From contig CADBJR010000007.1 of assembly GCA_902795065.1 (NCBI GenBank), forward strand, positions 1-48,740: a stretch of DNA of 48,740 bases, in the 5' to 3' direction. This DNA comes from an uncultured Coriobacteriaceae bacterium (GTDB lineage: Bacteria > Actinomycetota > Coriobacteriia > Coriobacteriales > Atopobiaceae). The notes beneath the pieces were generated by a model that saw nothing but the letters and a program-made list of their open reading frames with translations, did no database searches and was not told the DNA's origin. Positions 32,084 through 39,463 of this stretch are shown piece by piece (position 1 is the first letter of the stretch; every line of letters starts with the position of its first letter). The position numbers and the translations under genes were made by a program.

Positions 32084-33031
32084 CTAGTACATGCCCTTGC
32101 CGTCATTCATCTTCTTGACGATCTGGTTCATCGAGATGAGGAGAATGACGTTGATGACGGTATTGAACAGGCCGACGGCCGTTGAGAAGCCGTAGTTGCC
32201 GTCGAGAAGACCTACTTTGTACACGTAGGTCGAGATGATCTCTGACGTGGCCAGGTTGAGGTCGGTCTGGAGGGCGTATGCCTTCTCGAAGCCGACGCTC
32301 ATGATGTTGCCGACGCTCATGATGAACTGGATGAGGACGGTATCCTTGATCGCGGGCCACTCGACGGCCTTGATCTGCTGGATGATGTTGGCGCCGTCGA
32401 TGACCGCGGCCTCCTTGAGGTCCTTGCTGGCGTTGGAGAGCGCGGCGGTGTAGATGATGGATGCCCAGCCTGCGCCCTGCCAGATGCCGGAGGCGATATA
32501 GATCGTGCGGAACGCCGAAGGCATGGTCATGAAGTTGTAGTTGGCACCGAGCACCATGTTGACGAGGCCCGTGGGCGACAGAAGGATGCGCACGATACCG
32601 CAGAGAACGATGACGGAGATGAAGTTGGGCATGTAGAGGATGAGCTGGATCTTCTGCTTGAGCTTGGTGCTCAGGACCCTGTTGAGCAGGAAGGCAAGAA
32701 GGATGGGTGCGGGGAAGCCCCAGAGCAGGCCGAAGAAGCTCAGCTTGAGCGTGTTCATCAGGTAGCGCATGAAATCGGGCGACGACAGGAAGCGCTGGAA
32801 GTGCTGGAGGCCGACCCACTCGCTGCCGAAGACGCCGCGGAACGGGTTGTATTCCTCGAACGCGATGAGGATACCGCCCATGGGGATGTAGCGGAAGACG
32901 ATCGTCAGCACGAATGCGGGCAAGATGAACAGCACGTAGAGCTGCCAATGCTGTCTCACGTACAAGAAGAAGTCGCGGAGCTTTCCACCTCCTCCAGCCG
33001 TCTTGGTGGTGGCAGGCTGCTTGCTGCTCAT
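32084..33031 (-). CDS. Sugar ABC transporter permease (LplB type)
   Basis: 315 aa, six transmembrane helices, first at about 32-50. The EAA loop is SKDLKEAAVIDGANIIQQIKAVEWPAIKDTV. GGILIAFEEYNPFRGVFGSEWVGLQHFQRFL and the ending YGFSTAVGLFNTVINVILLI are typical LplB segments. The start has an AAGGAGGG Shine-Dalgarno. First gene of the operon LplB, YtcP, binding protein, GH32, ATPase; a promoter with an inverted repeat lies upstream. Confidence 0.93.
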   Translation of the reverse strand: MSSKQPATTKTAGGGGKLRDFFLYVRQHWQLYVLFILPAFVLTIVFRYIPMGGILIAFEEYNPFRGVFGSEWVGLQHFQRFLSSPDFMRYLMNTLKLSFFGLLWGFPAPILLAFLLNRVLSTKLKQKIQLILYMPNFISVIVLCGIVRILLSPTGLVNMVLGANYNFMTMPSAFRTIYIASGIWQGAGWASIIYTAALSNASKDLKEAAVIDGANIIQQIKAVEWPAIKDTVLIQFIMSVGNIMSVGFEKAYALQTDLNLATSEIISTYVYKVGLLDGNYGFSTAVGLFNTVINVILLISMNQIVKKMNDGKGMY

Positions 33032-33108
33032 GACGGACCCTCCTTTCCCTGATTTCTGCGCAAAAAAAGCATTGAATCGTCACTGAAACGACAATACTTC
33101 GAGTATCA

Positions 33109-33141
33109 AGTTTACGTTTGCACTATTGTATATGTCAATAG
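33109..33141 (-). promoter_or_regulatory. Promoter and operator of the sugar transport operon
   Basis: TTGACA (-35, 33138-33133), 18-bp spacer, TAAACT (-10, 33114-33109). An inverted repeat CTATTG-N7-CAATAG (33123-33141) overlaps the -35 box and could bind the LacI regulator. The stretch 33142-33327 shows no gene. Confidence 0.6.
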
Positions 33142-33327
33142 ACAAGGGGTGCGATTGCGATTTCAAGTCTGTTATGAACTAACTATTTGAATTCATTTGC
33201 ACACATGGCAGATGAACGTTTCGTTGTGCCGTCAGGCGATGGAATCGCGATAGCGCTTACGCAAAAACGGGATCGAGATGCTGGGTTTTCGGTACCGCTC
33301 GCCGAGGTGCGAACGGCTTGGGCGGCG

Positions 33328-34230
33328 TCAGCCCAGCTGCTCGAGGAACCCCTCGAGCACCGCGCGGTACGCTTCGGGGGCCACGATGGCAGATTCCGCA
33401 TGCCCGGCGCCGTCGATGAAGTGGATCGCACGCGGTCCTCTCGCTCGCCCGAACATGCGCTCCGAATTCTCGGGCGCGATCAGGTTGTCGTCGGCGCCGT
33501 GGATGAAGAGGACGGGCACCTCGTTGGCATCGAGCGCATCGATCGGCCGCGCGTCCTTGAGCGCGAACCCATAGCGCATGCGCGTGCCGAGATCCGCGAG
33601 ATCGACCAGGAAGACGGGGACGCCGGCATTGCGGTAACCCGCGCGCAGCACGCCCTCGATATCGGAGAAGCCGCAGTCGGCAACCGCGAAATCGACCTCG
33701 GGCCCGTATGCGAGCACGGCGACCGTAGTGGCGGCGCCGAGCGACTCGCCCTGCAGTCCCAGCTGGGTGATCCCGGGGTAGCGTTCGCGCGTATCCTCGA
33801 TGACGCGCACGAGGTCGCGGCTCTCGAGGATGCCGTAGGTGGTGGCCGCCGGCGCGTTCAGGCCATGTCCGCGCAGGTCGTAGATAACGCAGCTGAAGCC
33901 CAGACCGAGGTAGATGCGTGCGTACTTGAGCGCGCCCATGCGGTTGTCGGTGTAGCCGTGGCTGATGATGACGTAACGGTCGGAGGGCACGGGGCTCTTG
34001 AGCAGCTTGGCATGGAGGATGTAGCCGTCAGCGCCCTCGACGGTGTACTCTCCCCCGTCGCATGTGTCGTAGAACGACGTGTCGTAGCGCTCCTGCTGCC
34101 ACGCGCGCGCCTCGTCGAGCGTCTGGCGCGGACCCGACGAGACCGAGAACCCTCCCAGGAAGAACGCCGCGGCGACAACCAGCGCGAGTATTACGACGGC
34201 GATGATCGCAACGATAATCGTCGGGGTCAT
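33328..34230 (-). CDS. Membrane-anchored alpha/beta hydrolase
   Basis: 300 aa. A transmembrane anchor at about 4-27 (TIIVAIIAVVILALVVAAAFF) is followed by an alpha/beta-hydrolase fold: YVIISHGYTDN (oxyanion region), SCVIYDLRGHGLN, LGLQGESLGAATTVA (nucleophile elbow GESLG, Ser), VLFIHGADDNLIAPENS (acid Asp) and IDGAGHAES (catalytic His). Probably faces the outside. The substrate is unknown; similar proteins are serine peptidases or esterases. The start codon overlaps the stop of the upstream protease gene (ATGA), so the two are translationally coupled. Confidence 0.9.
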   Translation of the reverse strand: MTPTIIVAIIAVVILALVVAAAFFLGGFSVSSGPRQTLDEARAWQQERYDTSFYDTCDGGEYTVEGADGYILHAKLLKSPVPSDRYVIISHGYTDNRMGALKYARIYLGLGFSCVIYDLRGHGLNAPAATTYGILESRDLVRVIEDTRERYPGITQLGLQGESLGAATTVAVLAYGPEVDFAVADCGFSDIEGVLRAGYRNAGVPVFLVDLADLGTRMRYGFALKDARPIDALDANEVPVLFIHGADDNLIAPENSERMFGRARGPRAIHFIDGAGHAESAIVAPEAYRAVLEGFLEQLG

Positions 34231-35408
34231 CGCGCCTCGCCTCCGGCTCGAGCAGCCGCCTCATCCGCAATCGCCATCAGCTCCCGCTCGCTCACGATAT
34301 CGCTCGGATAGGGATGCGCTGCGGCCATCTTGTCGAAGCTGCGTGCAACCTGCGCGGCCTTGTCCGCATCCCGCTCGTGGAGCAGGGCGGAGGCGTACTC
34401 GGTGCGGAGCACGCTGGGGTAGTCGCGCATGGCGGTCATGAACCGCTCCTGGTCGTCGGTGCGCATGCCCGCGATGGCATCGGGGCGGTTCTCGCCGATG
34501 AGCTCGACGAACAGGCGGTCGTTGACGAGCAGCTGGCGGTAGAGGCCCGCCATGCCGCTCTCGATCGAGAGCAGGCGCTCCATCAGCGCATCTGCCTCCG
34601 CGAAGCGGTGCTCGTCCATCAGGCGGTTGGCTGCGAGCGGTCCAAGGGACGCCGCCATGCTGTTGGCCATGTCCGCATCGGACGGGAGGGCGAACCACTC
34701 CTCGGGCATGTCCTTCACACGGACGCCGCGCGCGGTCATCTCGCTGGCCTTGAGCTGCACCCAGAAGGAGCGTCGTGCCGCGGCGCTGCGCGTAAGCGCG
34801 ATGGTATTCTTCCCGTCGTTGTCCACGTCGCCGATGCTCAGGGGGATGCCGTTGATCGCCGCCATGAACACCCCCACCACCGCTGGGAACGCGAGCAGCG
34901 TCGAGGCGATCGGCCACGCGGAGCACAGACGCGAGAGCACCAGGAAGAAAGCGGCGCTGATAAGGTTCGCAAGCACGCCGCCGAGGTTGTAGAGGGCTGT
35001 GGGGAACGAGCCGTCGTTCAGGTCCGGCGGCGACATCAGGCACTGCCCACCTGTGCCCGCGATGGACTGGCGCGCGAAACGTACCTTGCCGTCCGCCTTG
35101 ACCCAGGCGAAGCCGCCGATGCGGAAGGAGAGGAACGAGTAGCCCGAGAGCAGCCCGAAGACCAGGTGACCTGCCTCATGGATGACGGTCTCGACAAGGA
35201 ACGCCGCGTACATGCCCACGACGAGCGCGGCAAACAGCAGCGACCGGTATCCGCGCGGGGCGCCGTCGGGAACCGCCGCTTCGAGGCACCGCATGATGAG
35301 CATGCCGGACACCATGCCCGCGAACATGAACAGCACGATGCTCACGATCCGCCCGACGGAGCCCCGCCTTCCTGCGCTCTTCGCCGTCGTTGCCGGACGC
35401 TCCCCCAT
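34227..35408 (-). CDS. Membrane metalloprotease-like protein with HEAGH motif
   Basis: 393 aa from the ATG at 35408 (GGGGG five bases upstream). A multi-pass N-terminal half has an early helix (IVSIVLFMFAGMVSGMLIM) and the metal-binding HEAGH within VETVIHEAGHLVFGLLSG near residue 78, as in M50/site-2-type proteases. A second motif in a later helix, AAINGIPLSIGDVDNDGKNT, fits the NxxPxxxxDG element with a metal-ligand Asp. The C-terminal half (about 225-393) is soluble, helical and TPR-like. Its ATGA overlap with the hydrolase gene suggests a joint task. The function is unknown. Confidence 0.82.
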   Translation of the reverse strand: MGERPATTAKSAGRRGSVGRIVSIVLFMFAGMVSGMLIMRCLEAAVPDGAPRGYRSLLFAALVVGMYAAFLVETVIHEAGHLVFGLLSGYSFLSFRIGGFAWVKADGKVRFARQSIAGTGGQCLMSPPDLNDGSFPTALYNLGGVLANLISAAFFLVLSRLCSAWPIASTLLAFPAVVGVFMAAINGIPLSIGDVDNDGKNTIALTRSAAARRSFWVQLKASEMTARGVRVKDMPEEWFALPSDADMANSMAASLGPLAANRLMDEHRFAEADALMERLLSIESGMAGLYRQLLVNDRLFVELIGENRPDAIAGMRTDDQERFMTAMRDYPSVLRTEYASALLHERDADKAAQVARSFDKMAAAHPYPSDIVSERELMAIADEAAARAGGEAR

Positions 35409-35417
35409 CACCGCCCC

Positions 35418-35738
35418 CTACAGGGTCTCTTGTATATAGCGCGTCGTCACATCGCTCTCGACGACCAGCACCGACTCCTGGCGGAAGAACACGCAGAGGT
35501 CGCTGGCGATCTGCTCGACCGTATCGCCGTCGATATCGAAGAAGGAGAGCGCTAGCGTCCTCTCCTGGGTGAAGTCGCCGTTCTCGTGGAAGTATCCGCC
35601 CTCGATCACCGAGAACGAGAAGGGCACATGATAGCTGAAGCAGACCTTCTTCAGGAGAGAGGTGTACTTCTCCGTCTCGTAGCGCTGCTCCAGGGTGAAG
35701 GCGTCGTTCAGTCCTACGTAGACCTTCGTCTCAGTCAT
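35418..35738 (-). CDS. Small hypothetical protein
   Basis: 106 aa, no family recognised. An alpha/beta pattern begins with TKVYVGLNDAFTLEQRYETEKY, continues with VPFSFSVIEGGYFHENGDFTQERTLALSFFDID and ends with LVVESDVTTRYIQETL, suggesting a compact ferredoxin-like domain. The gene ends 9 nt before the HEAGH protease gene and is likely its partner in an operon of three (small protein, protease, hydrolase). The ATG at 35738 has a moderate Shine-Dalgarno. Confidence 0.75.
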   Translation of the reverse strand: MTETKVYVGLNDAFTLEQRYETEKYTSLLKKVCFSYHVPFSFSVIEGGYFHENGDFTQERTLALSFFDIDGDTVEQIASDLCVFFRQESVLVVESDVTTRYIQETL

Positions 35739-35775
35739 GGCTCACGCTTTCTCGAATGGGGCCGTCTCCTACACT

Positions 35776-36207
35776 CTACTCCCCCGGCAGGACCTCGATC
35801 ACCTCGAACTCCTCGAACACCACCTTGAGGTCCTCCGAGAACGTGTAGCCCAGCTCCTCTCCCTCCGCGCGGAAGAAGCGCTCGTGGTTCCTCCTCCACG
35901 ATTCGAGCGAATCGTCCTCGCCTTCCAGCTTCGTGATGGCAAACGTGATATCGCCGTATCGCATCACCCGAACCGCCGTCGTCATGACCACGCATCGGGG
36001 AACCCCATCCCAATCGGTGATGACGCTCAGGTCGCCCGCCTTCGGAATCTCCTCCCCTTCCATCCGATAGGAGAGCAGGCTGCTCGAAGTTGCGCGTTTC
36101 TTTCCCGCGAGCACGAGGTCGAGCAGCTGGTTGCATGCGCTCTCCGTGAGCTCGAAGTGCCAGTGCTCGAGCCTGTCGATGTCGGGGATATCCATCGCCG
36201 GCATCAT
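35776..36207 (-). CDS. ASCH domain-containing protein
   Basis: 143 aa from the ATG at 36207; the start overlaps the GNAT stop codon (ATGA), which sets the start over the longer out-of-frame reading. The ASCH fold shows LVLAGKKRATSSSLLSYRMEGEEIPKAGDLSVITDWDG and PRCVVMTTAVRVMRYGDIT, then ESWRRNHERFFRAEGEELGYTF near the end. ASCH domains are thought to bind RNA; some act as amidohydrolases on modified cytidine. Translationally coupled with an acetyltransferase. Confidence 0.88.
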   Translation of the reverse strand: MMPAMDIPDIDRLEHWHFELTESACNQLLDLVLAGKKRATSSSLLSYRMEGEEIPKAGDLSVITDWDGVPRCVVMTTAVRVMRYGDITFAITKLEGEDDSLESWRRNHERFFRAEGEELGYTFSEDLKVVFEEFEVIEVLPGE

Positions 36208-36650
36208 CCAAGCATGAGGACAAGCTCGATCTCGTCGTCGTACACGGCGCCGGTTGGTACGAAGCCCTTGCGCTCGTACAGCCTCAGTGCGGCAGCGTTG
36301 TCCTTGTTGCAGGTCAGGGCGACCCTGTCCGAATCGCCGAACGGCTTCGTCCTGATGTAGTCGATGACCTTGTCCAGCGCCTCGCTGCCGTACCCGCGCC
36401 CCTGCAGCGACTCGTCGATCATCATGTGCCAGATGTCGTACTCGGGGATGTCGTAGTCGTAGATCACCATGACGTAGCCGACCATCGTGCCGTCCGCATA
36501 GATGCCGAACGGCTGGCACTGGTCGCGGTAGACGTACGCCTGCGCAAGGCTCCGTATGGGATGGGACACGAACTCGTCCTGCCCCGGCGCCAGCTTGAGG
36601 TTGAAGGCGTCGATGAAGTTGTCTTCCGTTATGGGTTTGAGCTCTACCAC
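36204..36650 (-). CDS. GNAT family N-acetyltransferase
   Basis: 148 aa with a GTG start after GGAGG. The GNAT core carries YVMVIYDYDIPEYDIWHMMIDESLQGRGYGSEAL (acetyl-CoA loop QGRGYG) and ALRLYERKGFV. The N-terminal MVELKPITEDNFIDAFNLKL and length resemble spermidine acetyltransferases of the BltD/SpeG-like group, but the substrate is uncertain. The stop overlaps the ASCH gene. A fragment of a similar N-terminus lies just upstream at 36681-36773. Confidence 0.9.
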   Translation of the reverse strand: MVELKPITEDNFIDAFNLKLAPGQDEFVSHPIRSLAQAYVYRDQCQPFGIYADGTMVGYVMVIYDYDIPEYDIWHMMIDESLQGRGYGSEALDKVIDYIRTKPFGDSDRVALTCNKDNAAALRLYERKGFVPTGAVYDDEIELVLMLG

Positions 36651-36680
36651 CTAGACCTCCGCGTTGTTGTGAATGATTGC

Positions 36681-36773
36681 CTATTCCTGCTCGCCCGACG
36701 CGTCCTCGCGCGCGGAAAGCGCAAGCACGGCCTCTCGATTGTCATTGTTGACGGGTTCAAGTTTGATGCTCAT
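36681..36773 (-). pseudogene. N-terminal fragment of a second GNAT acetyltransferase
   Basis: A 30-aa frame MSIKLEPVNNDNREAVLALS... ends early at a TAG codon. Its start resembles the N-terminus of the adjacent GNAT protein (VELKPITEDN...). It looks like a truncated relic left near the island junction. It could be a short unrelated frame. Confidence 0.4.
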
Positions 36774-36804
36774 GTCAACAGCACCTTTACAGGATTAGAC
36801 TCGG

Positions 36805-36840
36805 CTAGGCCCTTGCCATTGATACGACCGTCTCGACATG
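36805..36840 (-). pseudogene. Relic of an rlmD 3' end (HVETVVSMARA)
   Basis: On the minus strand the frame HVETVVSMARA-stop matches the C-terminus of RlmD encoded at 39464 (HVETVVLMSRKDT). The preceding sequence is unrelated. Taken as the original rlmD end displaced when the island between was inserted. Confidence 0.6.
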
Positions 36841-36930
36841 CCTGGAGACGCCATCGTGAATGTCAGCGGTACACCCGAATTGTTTATGGTCAAGTGCCTC
36901 CAACCGAATAAGTCTACAAGCTGCAATTTG

Positions 36931-37497
36931 TCAGTATCTGTCTCCACATTCCTTTCTTGCTTCTGCCGTCCATTTGGAGATGAAATCTGTCTTTGCATCT
37001 GTATAAGCGTCCCGGTTGTGCTCAAATTGCTTCCAAAGCCTGAGCTTCAGTGTTTCATATTCTTTTGCCACGTCAGGATGGTCATTTAAATAATCACGGA
37101 AGTACAGTTCATCATTGTCCCCGGCGTATCGCAGATGGATATGATACACCTTGTCCGCAAATCCATTTTCAGTATATCCCTTATTGAGCGAGACCCGGTT
37201 TGCCCCGAAGGACATGATGGTAAAGCCGCTCTGTTCCAATATTTGCGCCATAGCTTTCATTTCAACACTTTGTGGAATCTCAACCATCACGTCAACGATA
37301 TTCTTGGCCCATATTCCCTGAATGGCGGTGCTTCCGATATGACTGATCCGAATGACAGTCTGATCGGCTAAAAGCCCGGAGAGCTCTTGCTCGATCTCTT
37401 TGTAATAAGCTTCCCACCGTTCATCGTGCGCCACAAGGAAAATGGGGAATAATACCCAAAACTCTTCCAAAGTCATTTTTGACAAGTCTTTTCCCAT
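36931..37497 (-). CDS. GrpB family protein (UPF0157)
   Basis: 188 aa. The nucleotidyltransferase-like GrpB fold shows IRISHIGSTAIQGIWAKNIVDVMVEIPQS (with the GSTA turn and D metal ligand), YHIHLRYAGDNDELYFRDYLNDHPDVAKEYETLKLRLW and a C-terminal TDAKTDFISKWT. The family is common but poorly characterised. The DNA here is AT-richer than outside the island, typical of Firmicutes donors. The stop lies near the left island repeat. Last gene of the island set. Confidence 0.88.
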   Translation of the reverse strand: MGKDLSKMTLEEFWVLFPIFLVAHDERWEAYYKEIEQELSGLLADQTVIRISHIGSTAIQGIWAKNIVDVMVEIPQSVEMKAMAQILEQSGFTIMSFGANRVSLNKGYTENGFADKVYHIHLRYAGDNDELYFRDYLNDHPDVAKEYETLKLRLWKQFEHNRDAYTDAKTDFISKWTAEARKECGDRY

Positions 37498-37529
37498 GCT
37501 AAGAGTCTCCGTAAAACACGATTTGATTT

Positions 37530-38132
37530 CTATTCCTCTAAAGCTTTGATTGCACCCAGACAGTGGATTCTTACGACTCGATTCACGTCGATTTCGGATA
37601 TCTGCCGCAGCTGCTCTACATACGGTCTGACGAACTCCGGTCTGCGTTTGCCGAGGACACGGAAGATCTCCGGCGCTTCCATCCGAACCTTATCATTTGC
37701 GTCATGCAGGAGCTTCTCGAATACCGGCATATAATTCTCATAAATGTCGGGCGTGATCGTGGCGATGTTTTCTGATGCCCAGATGAACGCCAGACGAACC
37801 TTTGGCTCCTCGTCGGAAGCGAAGCGGAACAGGGCCGTCCAGCATGGCTCGATTATGCTATAGCATCCCCGCCCGATCCTGCCGAGGGCGTTCAGCGCAC
37901 GCTCCCGCAAAAGCGGCTCTGGGCTGTCAAGGAAGGAAGCGATAGCTGGAACCGTGTTCTGCACGGACTGAGGGTAGATGAGGCCCATCTCACCCAGCAG
38001 CCAGAGGGCCTTAGCCTGTATCTTTACGGAGTCATGGGTGAGGAGAGACAAAACATATGGTATGTTCTCTTTCCATTCATCCTTTTCTTTTGTCAGTGCT
38101 CCAAGCTCTTTATAGAGTTCTGCTTCGGTCAT
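37530..38132 (-). CDS. HEAT-repeat protein
   Basis: 200 aa, all helical. Repeated helix pairs such as VLSLLTHDSVKIQAKALWLLGEMGL, ASFLDSPEPLLRERALNALGRIG and LFRFASDEEPKVRLAFIWASENIA, then LLHDANDKVRMEAPEIFRVLG, give HEAT-type repeats that form a curved protein-binding scaffold. Similar small HEAT proteins occur near phage and defence genes, but no function is certain. Coding DNA is AT-richer than the host. It lies between the GrpB and S66 peptidase genes. Confidence 0.85.
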   Translation of the reverse strand: MTEAELYKELGALTKEKDEWKENIPYVLSLLTHDSVKIQAKALWLLGEMGLIYPQSVQNTVPAIASFLDSPEPLLRERALNALGRIGRGCYSIIEPCWTALFRFASDEEPKVRLAFIWASENIATITPDIYENYMPVFEKLLHDANDKVRMEAPEIFRVLGKRRPEFVRPYVEQLRQISEIDVNRVVRIHCLGAIKALEE

Positions 38133-38172
38133 ATCACTGGCCTCTCAGACCTGATTGCAGTATCGATCTCTC

Positions 38173-39201
38173 TCAATCGGCAAATCGGATCATCTGCTTT
38201 TCTACATCCACAACCGCTTCAACACCAAATGGAATGATGCACCGAGGCATTGCATGTCCAATGTTCAGGTTGAAAACAATCGGGAGATCAGACCTGCCTA
38301 TGATCTGAATCAACAGCTGCTTATATTCTTGAGCATAAGCTTCATCCATAGGCTTTCCAACCAACACGCCAGAAACAGTTTCAAACACGCCTCTTTCTTT
38401 AAGGTACTCAAGAGATTGCCGATACTTTTCCGGAGAAGGTTTTTCTTCGCTGGATTCCAGAAGCAGTATGCGTCCTCTCCAGTCCTCTGCATCAGGGAAC
38501 AAATGATATTTTTCACACAGATCCGGCATATCCGCATAGCGCTCAGTGTTAAAGAAATCATACATGGAGTCGATACATCCACCGAGTATTATCCCTGAGA
38601 ATGCAGGAGATCCCTGCAACAGTTCAAACCCATAATTGGGATGAGCAATCAGTGGCTTGCCAATCTGATCGGATGAAAAGCTCTTTCGTTCTTCATACCA
38701 GACATCACTGGGAGTTATTTCCTTAATGGTTCCGGTGGAAAGCAACTCCTCAAAATACTTTCGTGTATAGGGGTGCATTTCTGAACTCAGTTCGCAGATA
38801 TCCGGAAGAAACGCCTGTCCGTAAAAAGAATTCAGCCCAACCTTGTGAAGCATCAAATGGTTGACTGTTGTATCTGAAAATCCGAGAAAGATTTTGTCAG
38901 TCACAGCATCCGCAAGCTCATTATGATCGAACAAATACGGTAACATACGGTAAGTATCATCTCCGCCGATTGCACACAGGATCATGTCAATCTGGGGATC
39001 ACGGAATGCCTGCAATAAATCCTCGGCTCTTTTTTCCGGATGCGCTTTGATATAGTCCAGCCCCATTAGAGCATGCGGCATAAACTGTACATTCAGACCA
39101 TATGCTTTCAGTCTGCGAATCCCTATATCCGTTTCAAAACGGATAAATGATTCACCGATGATTCCACTCGACAAACTGACAATACCAACCGTCTTAATCA
39201 T
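38173..39201 (-). CDS. S66 family peptidase (LD-carboxypeptidase/MccF-like)
   Basis: 342 aa from the ATG at 39201, which has a perfect GGAGGAAGT Shine-Dalgarno; the longer reading enters a repeat region. S66 motifs include VGIVSLSSGI, ILCAIGGDDTYRMLPYLFDHNELADAV (nucleophile region here GGDDT, in the position of GGSNT), FLGFSDTT, the ALLESSEEKPSPE segment and NIGHAMPRCIIPFGVEAVVD with the catalytic His. Members cleave LD-peptides of peptidoglycan or inactivate microcin C. The nucleophile Ser of the canonical GGxxS is not obvious, so activity is uncertain. First gene of the island set. Confidence 0.85.
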   Translation of the reverse strand: MIKTVGIVSLSSGIIGESFIRFETDIGIRRLKAYGLNVQFMPHALMGLDYIKAHPEKRAEDLLQAFRDPQIDMILCAIGGDDTYRMLPYLFDHNELADAVTDKIFLGFSDTTVNHLMLHKVGLNSFYGQAFLPDICELSSEMHPYTRKYFEELLSTGTIKEITPSDVWYEERKSFSSDQIGKPLIAHPNYGFELLQGSPAFSGIILGGCIDSMYDFFNTERYADMPDLCEKYHLFPDAEDWRGRILLLESSEEKPSPEKYRQSLEYLKERGVFETVSGVLVGKPMDEAYAQEYKQLLIQIIGRSDLPIVFNLNIGHAMPRCIIPFGVEAVVDVEKQMIRFAD

Positions 39202-39229
39202 ACTTCCTCCGATTATTCTTTCGTTGCCG

Positions 39230-39347
39230 CCCTGACATCTAAACCACAGCCACAACCTGCCGTTATCCAAATCACTAACTCAACCCTGCCGCAAAAACAT
39301 CCCAACCGGCCACTCAACCCTGACATCTAAATGGCCTACTCAACCCT
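39230..39347. repeat. Clustered short direct repeats at the island end
   Basis: CCCTGACATCTAAA occurs twice (39230-39243, 39318-39331). ACTCAACCCT occurs three times (39278-39287, 39312-39321, 39338-39347). Such repeated sites are seen at ends of IS21-like and other transposons. No transposase frame is present. The gap 39202-39463 otherwise holds no gene. Confidence 0.65.
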
Positions 39348-39463
39348 CCGAACGAAGCGATTGATATGTTCTGACAGAACGATTTTTATGGTCAAATCCG
39401 CTCTCTGCCGCTGACGGTCAAATGCCCGAAAAGCCCGGAAATACGGCACTATTTTTTCAAGCC

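Noticed and set aside
33187-34311. Plus-strand 374-aa frame
   Set aside because: Antisense to the alpha/beta hydrolase gene, which has a complete catalytic triad.
36204-36519. Extended N-terminus of the ASCH gene
   Set aside because: It overlaps the GNAT gene out of frame and is Arg/His-rich; the ATGA junction at 36204-36207 marks the true start.
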